NCBI GenBank assembly: GCA_037447655.1
Contig: JBBHKE010002397.1
Location: 225,460 to 289,459, forward strand
DNA length: 64,000 nt
Origin: Zygnema cylindricum
Lineage: Eukaryota > Streptophyta > Zygnematophyceae > Zygnematales > Zygnemataceae
Reading direction: 5' to 3'
Positions within the stretch are counted from its first letter, which is position 1, and each line of letters starts with the position of its first letter. The notes beneath the pieces were generated by a model. The model did no database searches. It was not told where the DNA came from and saw nothing but the letters and a program-made list of their open reading frames with translations. Below are positions 35,392-50,108 of the stretch, piece after piece. Both the position numbers and the translations under genes were made by a program.

Positions 35392-38300
35392 GGAAAGAGC
35401 AGCTCTACTGCAATTGCTGCTGCTGCAAAAGTTCCACCTTTTTTTTTTGTTTGGCTTCTGATTTTTTTTTAAGTTCATCCAAAATGGTCATGCAAAAACG
35501 TCTTAAAGATTTGGATGTTTGGATGATACGATGAGGCCGCAAATTTTTATTTGGGTTGCCCGTAAGAGGTACAAGTATGGACCACTCTCTATTAAAACTT
35601 TTTTACTTGCGGGCAGTACGCTGCCTATCGTTATTATTGTCGATTATTTATTAGTGTTTATGCGAAATTAGAATATATAAGGGCGTGTGCCCATGTAACC
35701 GAAATTTTGAAACGTTACTTTGGAATTTAGCGCAGATTTTACGGTGTACTTTTCAAAATGTTCCTATGTCATTCATTACTTGCGCTTTCATTACTTCAAA
35801 TTTGTGACAGTCGTAGACGTCTACAATATGTGCGACAGACTACGAAACGAAATGTAGATTACTGCGAAACTTCCTAAAATAAGTGACGTCTACAAAAACG
35901 GCGACGGTTGTAGACGTCGAGGTTTTTCTGACATCGGAGATGTTTAGCAGTTTAGGGTTTTGACGTTGCGAAGTCACGCCACGCTATGACGTCATTAGTA
36001 CGTAAACATTCCGCCATGGCTTCCGATTTCTTTTATTTATCTTTCATCATTCGATATGCCGTCAAACTACCACCAAAGATATTCAAAAAAAAGATAAAAA
36101 AATATATCTTTCATTTTAAACCATCATTGCCGCATTTCATTTAGGGGAGAGAGAAATAAGAGCGATCGAGTGAGAAAGAGGAAGAGAGACGAGGACGACG
36201 TAAACTTTTGCAAAGGACCCATGAAGGAAAGTGGAGGTCCGAGACCCCTGCAAGTTTTTTTCCGTACAAGTTTGTCATTTTCTTATGTGCATGCTCGTGA
36301 CGAGCAGTGAAAAAAATAGCGTGTACTTTCCTTCGTGCAAATTTTTTTGAAAACGTTTGACGCATGCAATCCAGGTTTCCTATTCGTCAATAGGATGTTA
36401 TTTTGATTAAAATCAGGTCGCGATTTGATTCCAGTGCAAGTGTGAAGATGAGCTGGAAATGGGTCGCGTTGATAATAACGCCAAATTGCCGTACCTTCCA
36501 AGTTCCAAGATGACGCAAAATGTACTTGTGTTTTTGCCCATTTTTCGTACGGCGTAATATTTTCTCGTTGGAAGTCCCATTTTCTTAATTAGCGTCAATG
36601 ACGGTATATTTACTTACACACTATTTAAACTTTGACACTAATAACGATGCGCGGTGTAGTTTATTTCCAGGAGATGTGGCAGATTTTAATTCACTATCTT
36701 AAATAGAATTGATATCACTATTTCATTATTTTCGGATAAAAAAGTCATGACTGATTTAATGCTGATAAGTGATAACTATAATAACGATGGCCAGTCTACT
36801 GTACTGTGGTTTATTTAGGATAAAGCGTTAAAGTTGTATGAAACCAATCGGGAGTCAGGATTAGTTTTTTTTTTTTTTTTGCTCCTCCAAGTAGCCCCGG
36901 AATTTTGGCGTGCTTTGCTACAGTAGCAGCGTTAAAATGGAACGCTAAGAAGCAATGACGCTAAAGTACGGTAAGATCCACTCCCTCGGGACTCCACTTC
37001 GGTTCAACAATTAATTTCAAATCGTCAAACTTTTAGTCACCGACAATTGCGTGATTTGAACTCGCATCCACACGTTAATAAAAAAAAATTGACGAGTGAC
37101 CTCCAATAGGAAATGAGTGAATCCGTACTTTCAGCCTTTCGGAAATAAAAGAATTTGAAAATCTTGGAAAGCTACAGAGCATCGCAGCCGTCCATAGTTA
37201 TGGTTTAAACCCGATACTGACCGTTGAGATATGCGATTTTAATGAAAAGATCGATGTTCGTTATGAACGGTTCAGATCGCCTCATGATTTGAGCTTTAAA
37301 CAGGGCTCGTACGGGTACTTGGAAAACCATAAGGAAATGAAATCAACGCCAATTTCACATCCTGAAGAATAAAACCAGTTGAGAAACTCTTCGTTAAGTC
37401 GTCAGATTTTACCCGTCCAAAAACAAAAGCAATAACAAAAACATCAAAAGAATCAATCAACATGTAGATAGAAGAATCTAAAATCATCCAAAAATCGATA
37501 TGATATCTAAAAAAAAAAAGACAAACAACATAAAATGCAATAAGAGACTATTATATGCAATAACGATCAAGTCATCCAAGACTCTTCTACACATTTTTAT
37601 ATCTTTGTTAGAACAAATTTTGAAGAGAATGTCAGACATGCAATGGAAGAGACAAATGATATAAATATCTTAACATCAGTATTGTTTTCTGTACAGCAAT
37701 CCGCACACAAAAAAAAAAAAAACAGAAACAAAAACAACACAATATAGAATCTCCCGCGTCACATAAACCGGAGTTCACATAGATGTTGTCGAGTATGGTT
37801 CCAAAACACACTTGATACAGCAAAAAAGAAAAACTGTTCAAACACCTTAAAAAAAAAAAAAAAAAAAAAAAAGAGCGACATGTCACATGATAATATCGGT
37901 CCTTCGGCAAATAATTAATAATTTCACCAATGGAATTGAATCATTCATTGCTTGTCAACTGATCACCATGAAACTGAAAAGAAAATTCCGGCAGGAAAAT
38001 TTGTAATTTACGCAGGAATTGTGTAAATTGTAAAAATGTACATTTTGTGATTGACAACATATGCTGATTTTTTCAACACATTATGAATCTAGAGGCTTTT
38101 TAGGACACAGGTCAAATACTCTTACTGGAATTACTTAAGGACTCAGATTTGAACTGATGACTACCCCTCTGATAACTTTCCCTCGTCAAATTAAAGCCTT
38201 TTATTTCTTCAAACTACCACTAAAGTTGGCGACTTCAACTTTAAAAACGGTTCGAGTCACATGTACCACATGATGTACCTCATGTACCACATGTACCGCA

Positions 38301-38532
38301 TGTACCTCATGTACCGCATGTACCACTACTTTTCACTTCAACCAAAATTAACGATCCACGGTGAAAGATCTTGATCTTCCCCCAAAATGAAAATATGAAG
38401 GGAAAAAACCTCAAACTCCCTTCATTCTCGGTTGTTTCTACAGGGCATGGGAAAAGACATACATAGGACAACCCATCACTACATTATTATAACTCACACT
38501 AATAAAGGTAATGGAAGACTGCATCAAAAAGG
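35392..38532. other. Intergenic region between pTAC2 and the DDT-domain gene
   Basis: Holds the pTAC2 upstream region. A TA-caccg MITE right end (actaataacgatgcgcggtg, to 36656) is recognisable; its left end is decayed. A minisatellite of catgtaccac-type 9-10 bp units is at 38259-38326. Poly-A tracts lie near 37850. No gene is seen. Confidence 0.55.
38259..38326. repeat. atgtaccNc minisatellite
   Basis: About seven units of 9-10 bp (atgtaccac, atgtacctc, atgtaccgc) in tandem, about 200 bp downstream of the DDT gene stop codon. Confidence 0.9.
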
Positions 38533-41500
38533 CTACCCATCCCCACTATCCCTTTTCTCTCCCTCTTCTCTTTCGGCACCCATTATCGGTACTTGTCCTC
38601 CTCCATTACTGAAGTAAGCATCTCCATCGTCTTCACTGTACTCCGCCTCAGCCTCTCCCTCCCTCTCCACTGTATCCGTCTCTCTCTCCATCTTTCCACC
38701 AACAATATCTCTGTCTACAGCATCCTCTCTACTTGACGTATCATGATTCAAATCAGCAGTTCTCCATTGCTTCTCTTCCCTCCCACCCACATTCTCCTCC
38801 TCTCTCTCATCATTTTCTCCTTCTTCATTTTCATTTTCTGGTAAAGGTTTCATTCTCGCTGACCGTGGTCTCCCATGACTCCTAGGTTTACTGGGCCTCT
38901 CTCTCATCGGGTGAGCTTGGCCCTCCCTCTCTCCCTCCCCGTGATTATCCATCACAGCTGCTTTATCTTCCTTCTCCGAATTCTCTCCCCACTCTGACGT
39001 GTCCACGGCTGTCCCTCCACCTCCCCTTGTCACTACCCCACTCTCTCTTTCCTCCTCGTCTTCACTCGCCCAATCATTATCGAGACCTCCATCCAACTGA
39101 CGATAGTTTATATGACTTTTTGTCGCTCGACTACTCCTTCGTGTATGTCCTCCTCCTTCCCCTCCAGCCCTAGTTGCCTTAGAAGACTTGACTCGTTTCG
39201 CTTTTCTCCCAAACTCCTCGTCTTCGAAAGGATCAAATAAATCGTTGTCTTCATTTTCCCTCCCCATGCCGTCCTCTTCCTCCTCGTCCTGATCCTCTTC
39301 CTCACCCATGTATTCCTCATCCTTCTCGTCCTCTTCCTCTTTTCTCCGTTTCTTGTCTCTGTGTGCTCGTTTGTACTCCTCCGTGAACTCCACCTCACCC
39401 TCGATTTCCTCGTCACTTCCTGATGTTGAATTTCCACTATCTCCAAACTCACCTTTAGAGGAAACTAAAGAACTTTGTGCCAAACGCGAAGGTTTCCTGC
39501 TTATCCTCCCACTATTCACAAACAATCCAAACGAAAACGGTGAGTAATACTTTCACTTCAAAAAAAAAGGTAAGCAGCAGTTCGATTCTCCTCCCACTAT
39601 TTACCAAAATCCAAACAAAATTAGTGGGCAACATTTCCAATTAAACAAAGAAATGGACTATTCACAATGCAAACGGAAACGGTGAGAAATACTTCTAATT
39701 CACTATCCACTAATTTAAACGAGTATAATAAGCAGCACAACAAAAAGTTGCACCATTCACAAATGATCCAAACGAAAAAAGTGAGCAATATTTCCAACTC
39801 GAAGAAAAAAAATGTGAGCAGCAATTCTAGATTACACCAATTTACGTGTGTAGCTATGCTATTATGTCAAATATAGCGACAACCTTCACCACTTATAGCG
39901 TGGTCCACATTATTAATGAAATGACCCTCTTTTTTTGTTTTTATATATATATATATATATATATAGATATATATATATATATATATAACACATATATAAG
40001 CCCACTATAACTTTGTAGCATAGACATCCCTCAGAACCAAACTTGAAACCAAACATTAGCATTTACTTTTAGACTCTCTAACTTCTAGGAATTGGCCATT
40101 TGTTAAAAACTCAAACAATCGACCAGCCATACTGTTAAACAAGATCAAGCGACACGAAGGCCTACAAGTTAACATTAAATTTACCTTCGGGCTACTGTGG
40201 AACTTGAGTGAACTAATTCTTCTCCATTAACTTTATGGTCTTGAGGAGATGATGATAATCCCATGTGCCCATTTTGTTCTGAATCAGAAGGTCCTCCTGT
40301 AGTCGAGGGATTCTCCCGGGATGGTCCCTCCCGAGAAGGCGGAAGTTGGTCCAACTTCCCTTTCCTGTAATTCATAGATAACCCAAATTTCCTCTAAAAT
40401 CTCATCAGCTTATTGTCACTTCCTACTCATTATGTCAACTCTTGTCAAAAAAAAACACACAAAAAGAAGATACACACATATGTAAGCAACACTTGCTCAG
40501 ACCGAGACCATAAAAATGGCCTATAAAATCCATTGCAAAAAGTTCAATAAAGAATTAAAAAAAGGTGTCAACTTCAAAAAACAAATCACCGTCCTTGGGG
40601 ATAGGTTGCAAACATTACAGCTTCTTGGAAGAGAAAGTGGAAATTCAAAAACAAACATACAAAATCTACATCTGACTCTTGATGACATGGCCCTGTCTAG
40701 TCTCTTGATTTTTTTTTTTGGAAAAACTGAATACATAAAAAACAGGGTACTGAGCTTTAGTTATGCCTCAGTTAGTTTAGTTTTGTTGTTTCCGCATTGT
40801 TATACCAGATATATGTACTGTACAAATGCCGTACTTATTTTGTAAGCCAAACTACGAGAGGTGTAAACTTCAAAACCAAACTAAGTAAAACGGGAATGAA
40901 CCACAAAAAGACAAAACACGAAAATTTTGTAAATGTCACAATACACTTGGCACGCTTATACCGGCTGTTAGCCGTACAATTTCTGCACAGATACTCCCTC
41001 AATCATAACAAAATACCTGTAGAATCTTAATGTTTTGTATTTTTGTAGTTCATGCTGTTAACTTTGTGTACAACAATTTTATTTGCTTTGGTTTCAAAGT
41101 TTACACCTCTTGTACTTTCGCGTATGTAACATGTTGGGCTATGTATAATATGGTACACGAAGGAAAAAATAGCAAACAAAACTGAGGTGAAAATAAGTCC
41201 CTGCTAAACAAAATTACTCCTATAATCATCTACACCGAAAAAAAAGCTAAAAAGTTTGAGCAGGAAACTGTTAATGACGATGAGAATGTAACTAGGGATC
41301 CTTTATCTTATTTCAGTGGATTTACTACCACTGAAATAAGATAAAGGGTGAGAGAGAGAGAGAGGGAGAGAGATCAAAACAATCACAATAAAACTGCAAA
41401 CAAGAATTAGGAATGACAAACGAACCTTGTGACCTTGATAGCATCCATGATGGAGCGATCATACTCATCTGTATTGAAAATCAAACAAGTTTGGTCACAT

Positions 41501-44500
41501 TTCCATGTATTTAGGCTTCCATGTATTTAGGCATGTTTCAAAGGCAAAAACAATTGACATTTGAAGCTTCTATAGTAACAACAGAGTAGTCCATTATTAG
41601 TAGCAAACAAATTATAAATAAGTTCGAGCAAATGATGAATGGGCAAATGTAAATGTCAGGATTAAGCAGACTTCTTTTTTTTTTTTTTGGGAACTCCTAA
41701 AAGCAAGTATTGAGGTGCTCTCTCCCTCTCCAACCCCTTCTCAGTCTCTCCCTCTCCCTTTCTCCGTCTCCTCCCCCCACTTTCTCTACCTCCATCTCCT
41801 CCATCCTCTCCTTCTCCTTTCTCCCTCTCCCTCCCTCTCCCTCTCCTGTCCTCTCCCTTCTTCCTCTCTCCCTCGCCCCCTTTCCTCCCCCTTCTACCTC
41901 TCCTCTCCCTCCTACCTCTCCTCTCCCCTCTTCCTCTACACAGACTCAGATGTACGGATTCTGAAAGAAGACATAAAATTTTTGTCTAACCAGTTACAGT
42001 GTATGGAGCAAAAATTGAAGCTCCAATCATCATCATAATTAAGGAAAATTGATCTTAACCTAAAGTTAATAAGCTACACAAATGCATCATTTGGCTTGCT
42101 AGACTACAGAAGCTCTACTTTTGCATAGAGCTTCTTTTTTACTCTCTTATTTTATTCTCTGTTTAATTTACTTCACTCTTAATCTTGAGTTGGCGAAATT
42201 GAGATGGAAAATGTGGACCAAAAGTAGCTCTCCAGTCTGTTTTACTTATTGGATGAATCTTATTTCAGTAATGGCCTTATGTGTAAACTATCAAATTAAA
42301 CAGGCAAAAGATGATACTGTTTTACAATGTAAAAAATAAAAAAAAAACCCATGTGGATGATGACAATTCACAAGTCACATAAACAACATTCTCTTTCAGC
42401 CACAGTGGACAAAAGAGCAATCTAAAAACTGGTTTCCACATCGCCTCGATCACAAAACAAAATATATATATACAAAAATCACGAGGAATTGTCACTCATT
42501 TCAGTTAAAACTGTAGTTGGCTAGTTTCACAAATGTATCTGTACATATAATTCAATAAACAGTAATTTTATATTGAAAAATTGACTGTAAATGTATAAAT
42601 GTATCAATTTGAAATAAAAAATAGACGGAAAAAACACTGTCAAATGTTTACTGTTAAATAGTTTACGAGTGGGAAATAAGATCTAACGCCTTTCTGGTAC
42701 ATCTTCCCATGAAAAGGTACACTAACAAGAGTTTTTAAATAAAATGTATGGAATACAGAGACGAGAGATTTTTGCCAAATGTACAATTCACCACCTTCCT
42801 TTCACACAGCTAAAAAGGTTCACAGTAAAGAGTTATTAAATATAAACCTACGGAATCATAGACAAGGGAGCTATTCAATTCACCACCTTCCTTTCACGTG
42901 CTAATAAAGTCCATTACAAAGAGTTTTTGAATAGCAGGTATGGAAGGAGTCCTTACCGAATGTATAATTCACCACCTTCCTTTCACACAGCTAAAAAAGT
43001 CTACAACAAAGAGTTTTTGAATAGTAGGTAAAGAGTTCTTGACTCGTAGGTATGAAAAGAGGATGTATAACTCACCACCTTCCTTTCACGTGCTTAAAAA
43101 GTCCACTACAGAGAGTTTTTGAATAGTAGGTAAAGAGTTTTTTAATAGTAGGTATGGAAGGTTTCCTTACCGAATGTATAATTCACCACCTTCCTTTCCC
43201 GTCTAGAACGACCAGCGGCCAATCCGGGACCTCCCCACGCCTCATATAGCTGAAGAGCCTGACGCTGTTGTTTCTTCAATTGTCTCTCTCGTTTCTGCAA
43301 GAAAAGGAGATTTTAAAGCAAATAGGCTTCAGAAATGATGCAACTAAGACTTCAATTGTCTCTTTCGTTTCTAGAAGAAAAGGAGATTTTAAAGCAAATA
43401 AGCAACAGAGAAGGTGCACTAAGACATCGCATTGTTGACAGAAATGGCAATGCTTCTGTCTACTTTTCAAACTGGTCGTCATATCACAACTATGTAAAGG
43501 CAAGAAAGGTAAAAGAAAAGTGGAAGGCAATTAAGGAGAGCTATAAGTGCATTGATATAAAGAAAGGACGGGGGCTTAAAAACACAGTAACAAAGCCTTG
43601 AGCTAAAGGCTTTACAAAAATACAGAACAAAATGGATTCTAATATTTGTTGACAGAAAATATCCACAAAGACATCATTTACCATATTGATTGGATGGAGA
43701 ATACTATCTTTCCCGTCCATCATCAGTCCATCCTAATTACGGTGACTGGTGTGTACACTGCTAATAGGGTGGTGCACTATCAAAGTTTCCTCGAGTTTTT
43801 GTGTGTAAACGACATTTTAAAGTAATCTGCGGTTTTTGTATTGGAAGACCGTATGTTTATTTACGTAAATGTAGCACTTTTTCTCATGTTGGTATACTCT
43901 AGTCAAGTAGTGCGATTAAATGCTGACAGTGTCATTCCTCCTTGACAGGGTTAGAGAAAACCTCAGGCATGGTTTTTCCCTTTCTTACCAAACTATATTG
44001 TGTATCATTTTTGGTGTTAAGAAATACATGGCGTGAGATTTGTTTTACTGTTATACATTCTAACTTAAGTGAGCGACATGGACAAATTTCGGCCATTTAC
44101 CAAATTAGCGTAAAACACTTAGTATCATTAACTATATTTTATGTTCAGGGGCCAAAAAAAAAACGGGACCGAATTTGTGTTAAACTCACACGTTCCAGCT
44201 CTTCCAAAAGTGGCACAATAATCCTGCTAATATCTTGTTGATGTATTTGTATTCAAATAATGTGATGAAAGCCTGAAAGTGTAATCCCCCTCGACAAGAT
44301 TAGAGACAAATCTCTTACATGGTTCTTTCCCTCAATCACCAAAACTAAGTAGGCAACCGTAAGAAAACTCACACACTCCACTTCTTCCAAAATTGGCTGG
44401 TTGAACTGTTGTTAAATGTTGAATTGTTGTTAAATTGTTAACAGTTAAATGTTGCTGCTAATATCATGTAAACGTACTACTTTTCAACCAATGTGATGAA

Positions 44501-47500
44501 ATTCTGAAAGGGTAATTCCTTAGAGAAAGAGAAACTAAATAGCCAATTCTTAACTAAATAGTCAAATGTGATGCTTGTCTTTAAATTTGATAACACCTTA
44601 GAAGCGAAAATCAAGAATATTGCTAATCCCGATGAGAAACCAAAAAAGGTATCTATTCTATAAGTTTTTAGTTTAAGCAGTAGCTACAATTTTCTAGCAG
44701 ATAGTTTTAAGCTTAAGGACATTAAGCTGAAAGCAAGAAAGAAACCTCACACGCTCCCAGTTCTTCCAAAATTGGCACGATGTTGCTCCGTAAACCTACT
44801 ACTATTCAAACAATGTGATGAAATCCTGAAAGTGTAATTCCTTAGAGAAACTATGTAGTCAATTTTTAACTAAATAGTCATACGTAAGAAAACTCACACG
44901 TTCCAGTTCTTCCAAAATTGGCAAGATGTTGCTGCTAATATCACGTAAATGTACTTCTATTGAAAAAAAGTGACAAAATTCTGAACGTACTCTTATTGAG
45001 ACAGTGTGATGAAACTCTGAAAGTGTAATTCCTATAGAAACTAAATGGCCAATTCTTAACTAAATAGTCAAAGGTAAGAAAACTCACACGCTCCAGTTCT
45101 TCCAGAAGTGGCACAATATTGTTGCTAATATCTCGTCCAATCTTAACGTCTGCCTTTTGTCGACCAGCCGTCAACTTTTCCTGTCGACCCAGATAGCTTT
45201 TGTAGAGTCAATGGAATTTCACAAAATACTAGCCCATAAAATAATAGTCTGGAAATAATAACAATAATAGTGGATTCCCTGCAGACAGAGAAACCTGCCT
45301 CCCCCTTCCCCAGCATCTCATAGACATCATAGCCCCAACTAAAAAAGGTCATCGAGAACGTCGAGAACTAAGTTGATAGTGAAAAAATACAGTGATCGAT
45401 TTATTTCATGGACCACAGATATTATAACTGTTTTGAAACTGCCGCATTCAAATGCCTGGTAAATAACAAAGCGGGCTGTTAACATATAACCATAATTCTT
45501 CATCAATTGGAAACCAGCCTTGTAAAACTGACTCGTCCCTGTGAACAAAAAATCGGGCGACCGTCTCCTGTATACAATCTAATGACCAAAACATGTTTAG
45601 TGACCAAAATGCAATAAAAAAATAAAAATCAATAAGAACAAGGAAAAAAGTTTTACTGCTTACAGCCAGTTCCTGAAACTCAGTTAAATTTGATGCCACT
45701 GTTTCCCAGTTCCCAGAAACGGGAACAGCCGCCCTTCGTCCTGTAGCTCTTTTTCCTTTTCCAAACATATGGGGAGTTTCTTTGTACATACGATGTCCAA
45801 CATCACCTCCATCAAGTTGCCTACACGAAGATAAATAAATAAATAAAAACAAAACAAAAGACACTTTCAATAAAATCTCACTCCTAGCAGTGCTCGTGAC
45901 CTTAAATAAACAAACAAACAAAATTCATGATTCATGATGGGATGCTGATGACGATGTGGGGTATTTTATTCAATAATAATCATTTATTTATTATTTCATA
46001 ATCTATTTTATGGACCAGAAGAATGTTTTGAAACTGTCAAGCTCATTAGGGTCTGGTGCTTGGAAAAATTCGACGTCACAAGGCAACAGTATTTCTGCCT
46101 GGTTTTATTAGCGATACTTCTTAAGGAGAAACATTGCTGCTAACAAGCTAGGAAGAAAACAAGAGTGGTCTTAAGCAAAAGGTGGAATTCAACTTGAAGA
46201 CTTACAATCTTTGATTGAATACTTCATGCAATTTTCATCATGAAATGTGAAAACCAACTGCTTCTTCAAAAGTCAAGCAAGCATCCCAGACACTGCACTT
46301 TACCTCGAAATGAAACATGAAAACTTAGTTCTCTACAAGTTTTCATCAATCTATAAGAAACTTACACTGCCCATTACCTCGATAAGGAAAATGAAAACTT
46401 AGTGCTCTACAAGTTTTTGTCAATCTAAAAGCTTGAACCCACCAGTAAATACAGCCATTGGAATCCTTTCCAAAAGGCTCCAATCGGAAAGCGTCAATAG
46501 TAACACCGTGCTTCAGAGTGGTATCCACATAATTGTGACAGTCCTCTTGCTGATAAATCCTCCCTTCCCCAAAATACTCTTCAAATTAGCTGTGCCGGTA
46601 TTGATTTAATAGAAACCAACATTCAATTAGAAACCTTTTCATTCAAAAAGCTCCTAACTTTTGAGTTTGATAAAGAGTACACCAGTGGTCTCTATCAGAT
46701 CAAAAAACTTTTTGGTCTCTCAAAGCTGTTGATATATATGAATATCTGTCAGTTGAAATGGATAAATTGAATGTTGAAGATGTAAACTTCCGCTTCTGAT
46801 ATGCGATGAAAAGCATTCAAATAAGGTAATTTACTTCCAAAGCTCAAAAAAAACCAAGTATTCTAATAGCATTTGTCTCCTATTCTTCCTTCTTCACCGG
46901 CGGCTGCTAAATCTTTCACTATATTAGCTGTTTTAAACAAAAGTTTAGGGTTTTTCTGATTTGTAAAAACAGTATCGCGGACATTAACTTTTTAGAACAG
47001 CTTCCCAAGGTTTTTTCATAATAACGGTGCAGCAGTTAGGCTACTTATATCAAGTCTCAGTTCACAAAAGGGCTTTCTACACTCGAATGAAATCAAGTGA
47101 TCTCCTTCAAAAGCTAAAAAAACCATTTACTCTTAATCAAGTGTCGGTTCACAAAGGGCTTTCTACACTCGTATGAAATTAGGTAACCGCCTTCGAAAGC
47201 TAAAAAATATTATTTACTCTAATAGCATTGTCGGTGGAGCAGATGGGAATACTTACATCAAGCCTTAGTTCACAAAGAGCTTTCAAAACTCGAACTCGAT
47301 CTGTCGGGCTCAAATGAGTATACACTGACTCCTCCTCTCTGCAAAACCCCGTCCGCAGCTCCGCGAAGGAGGAGGCTAAACCCTCAATGAGACCTAAATG
47401 TAATGGAAGCACCAGGAATGTCGTCTACTGTCAATGTCAAATTTGATACAAACATGTACGAACCATACTTCATAATGAACCATAGTTCATAATAGACCAT

Positions 47501-50067
47501 AGTTCATAGTTCAACAATTGACAACACTACATGTTGTTGCCCCATACTATACGCGTATTTATGCCACATAATACGTGTATGGTATGGGGTAACCAAGCCC
47601 CACATATAGAGTTATAATACACATATAATATGGGGCAACCGCATATAGCGTTTCCAAGTGGTTCCGCACATTTGAACTATGGAATAAAGAACTTCTAGAC
47701 CTGGAAAGGGAGAAAGCAAGCCACATAAAAGAACTATACATAGTAAGAAACGGCAATCCCAAATTCCCTGAAATAAACAGCAATCAATAGCAATCAATAG
47801 CAATCAATAAAAAATGAGATAAATAATTAATGAGGCGATGGTAACTTACCCTTGTGCTACAGTGAGAGGACATTCTCCTTCTGCCAACTTCATGCCCCAA
47901 CCCATTCATAAAGCCCATAAGAGAGGGCATATTTTCAAGTACACGACTTAGAAAATATACAGAAACAAGAAAATAAGAAGATGGATGAAAATCAAAGATA
48001 CCAAGACCACTTACTTTGGTCCAATTATTGCTTAACTTCTTGGTTAGAGCTGTAGCCCATGTGACTTTATCTGCTAGAGGACGACTTGGAGGGTGGATTT
48101 GCTGCAAATGGAAGAGTAGACAAAAAAAAAGTTTAGAAAAATAAAAACTGCAATATAAAAACTACACCGAGAATCATTATTAGCGTCAATGACGGCATAA
48201 CAGTGCCTCTAAACTTTACCACTGGAACCTGAAATAAGATCAATGGCACTAATCTTTACTTTCTTAACGCTGATAGTTTAAACGGTTCAGAATAAATTTC
48301 CTGAACTGAATTAGAATCAATAACAAAATATAAACCCCACGCTAATAAATTTTTTTTTTTTACTGTAATACGATATACTCTGTACTAATGGCTGATGTTC
48401 AGATGCATCAAAAGAGACAAAAGTTTACTTATGCATAAAAACCAACAAAGAAAGATTTATAAAATACGAGCATTATATTCCTTTTTTTTTGGAAGCGTTT
48501 TAAATCTTAAGCAGAAAAGACTCCGCAGCAATTAAGAGAGAACTGAGGAGAACTGCAGAAACTTACTCTAAGTAAACTTATATGAAGGTCTCTTAGGACA
48601 GAATTAACAATAGGAGTAAGGATAGCATTTTCGAGCTCCTCTGCCGTAAATTGTATGGAAAGCTTCAAAATATGATCATCGAAAAGCTGCATGGGAAACA
48701 AAAAACGGCGAAACCTAAACTTTGTCAATAATTAAAGCGTGAAACACTATAAGCGAAAATATCACTAATTCTGTGTTTGGGTTTAGGTGCCTGACTTTCA
48801 GTGCCTGAATTTTTTGCCCCATGACCACAAAACAGCGTTAATAAAACATTATTTTTTTAAATTAAGCCTATAATTCTTCAACTGACCACAAAAGAACGTT
48901 AATAAGACATTGTTTTTATTTTTTTAATGCCAAATTCTTCAACCGGTTAAATCAGTGAGGTCCTTCCAAACTAAATAAGAATTAGTAACACAAATATAAA
49001 ATCCACGGTAATAATTTCTTTACTCTAATACAGATTCACGGTTTACTGTTGCATGAGATCAGGGCAAAAATCGGCAAAGAAGGGAAAAAAAAATAACATC
49101 AGATGATAAATAGATAAATAAAACTGATAAATAGAACTGCTTCAGGTCCCTCTGAATGCGTTTTTTTACATAAAAAATGGCATCTAAAATTGAGTGACCT
49201 AACTGAATTGCAGAAAATAAACTTACTTTTTTTTTTAACAATGGTCCAAAAAACAAAACAAAAAACAGTTTAAAAACAGTTTAAACTACTCTATACTCAG
49301 CGAAAAAAAGTATCATTTTGACATCAGACTAAGCATTGCTGGAGAGAGGGAAGGAGAAGGGGAGAGAGGGAGGAAGGTGGAGGGGGTGAGAAAGGAGAGA
49401 GGGAGAGAGGAGAGAGGGAGGACGACCATGAAGATTCAAACAATAAATGAACTAGTGTGGATCACATCAAACACTAGAGCTATATTAAGGTGGATTCAAA
49501 ATTTTGGATACAAAATTTTGGATTCTAAAAATACACTACCTAGAATGCATCACATTAGTGTTTAATAATATAGTCGGATAACAGTGGATTCAAACAAAAT
49601 TTGCTGTCAATGTATCAAGTTGAACCATTTTTTTAACATTTTTGCGTATAAAGTCACTGCTGGAGCTGACGTATTTTTTTATTAAATGTTTGTTAAAAAA
49701 AAAAAAAAATGTTTAAAATTTTATTGCATGTTTATAAAAATTGACAAATTGAAATGGCTATAAGCGAAGGACACATGATGAGGTGGCGAGGGGGAAAGGG
49801 AAGGGGGCGGGGGGGGAAGGGAGGGAGAGGGGAAGGAGTGAAAGTGGGCACAGGATGAGGGGGGGGGGAAAGAGAGAGAAAGAACACGGGACGAGGTCAG
49901 GAGAGAGAGGATAGAGGCTAAGAAGATCGAGAGAGAGGAGTGGGGCAGAGAGAGAGAGAGAGAGAAGGGAGTTAGGAACACATTGGCAGCTGTTTTTCTC
50001 TGAGCCAATAACTAAAATAAGGGGGAGGAAGAGGGGGTGGGTGAATAAAAAAGAGAGCGAGAAAGAG

Positions 50068-50108
<41 letters not shown>

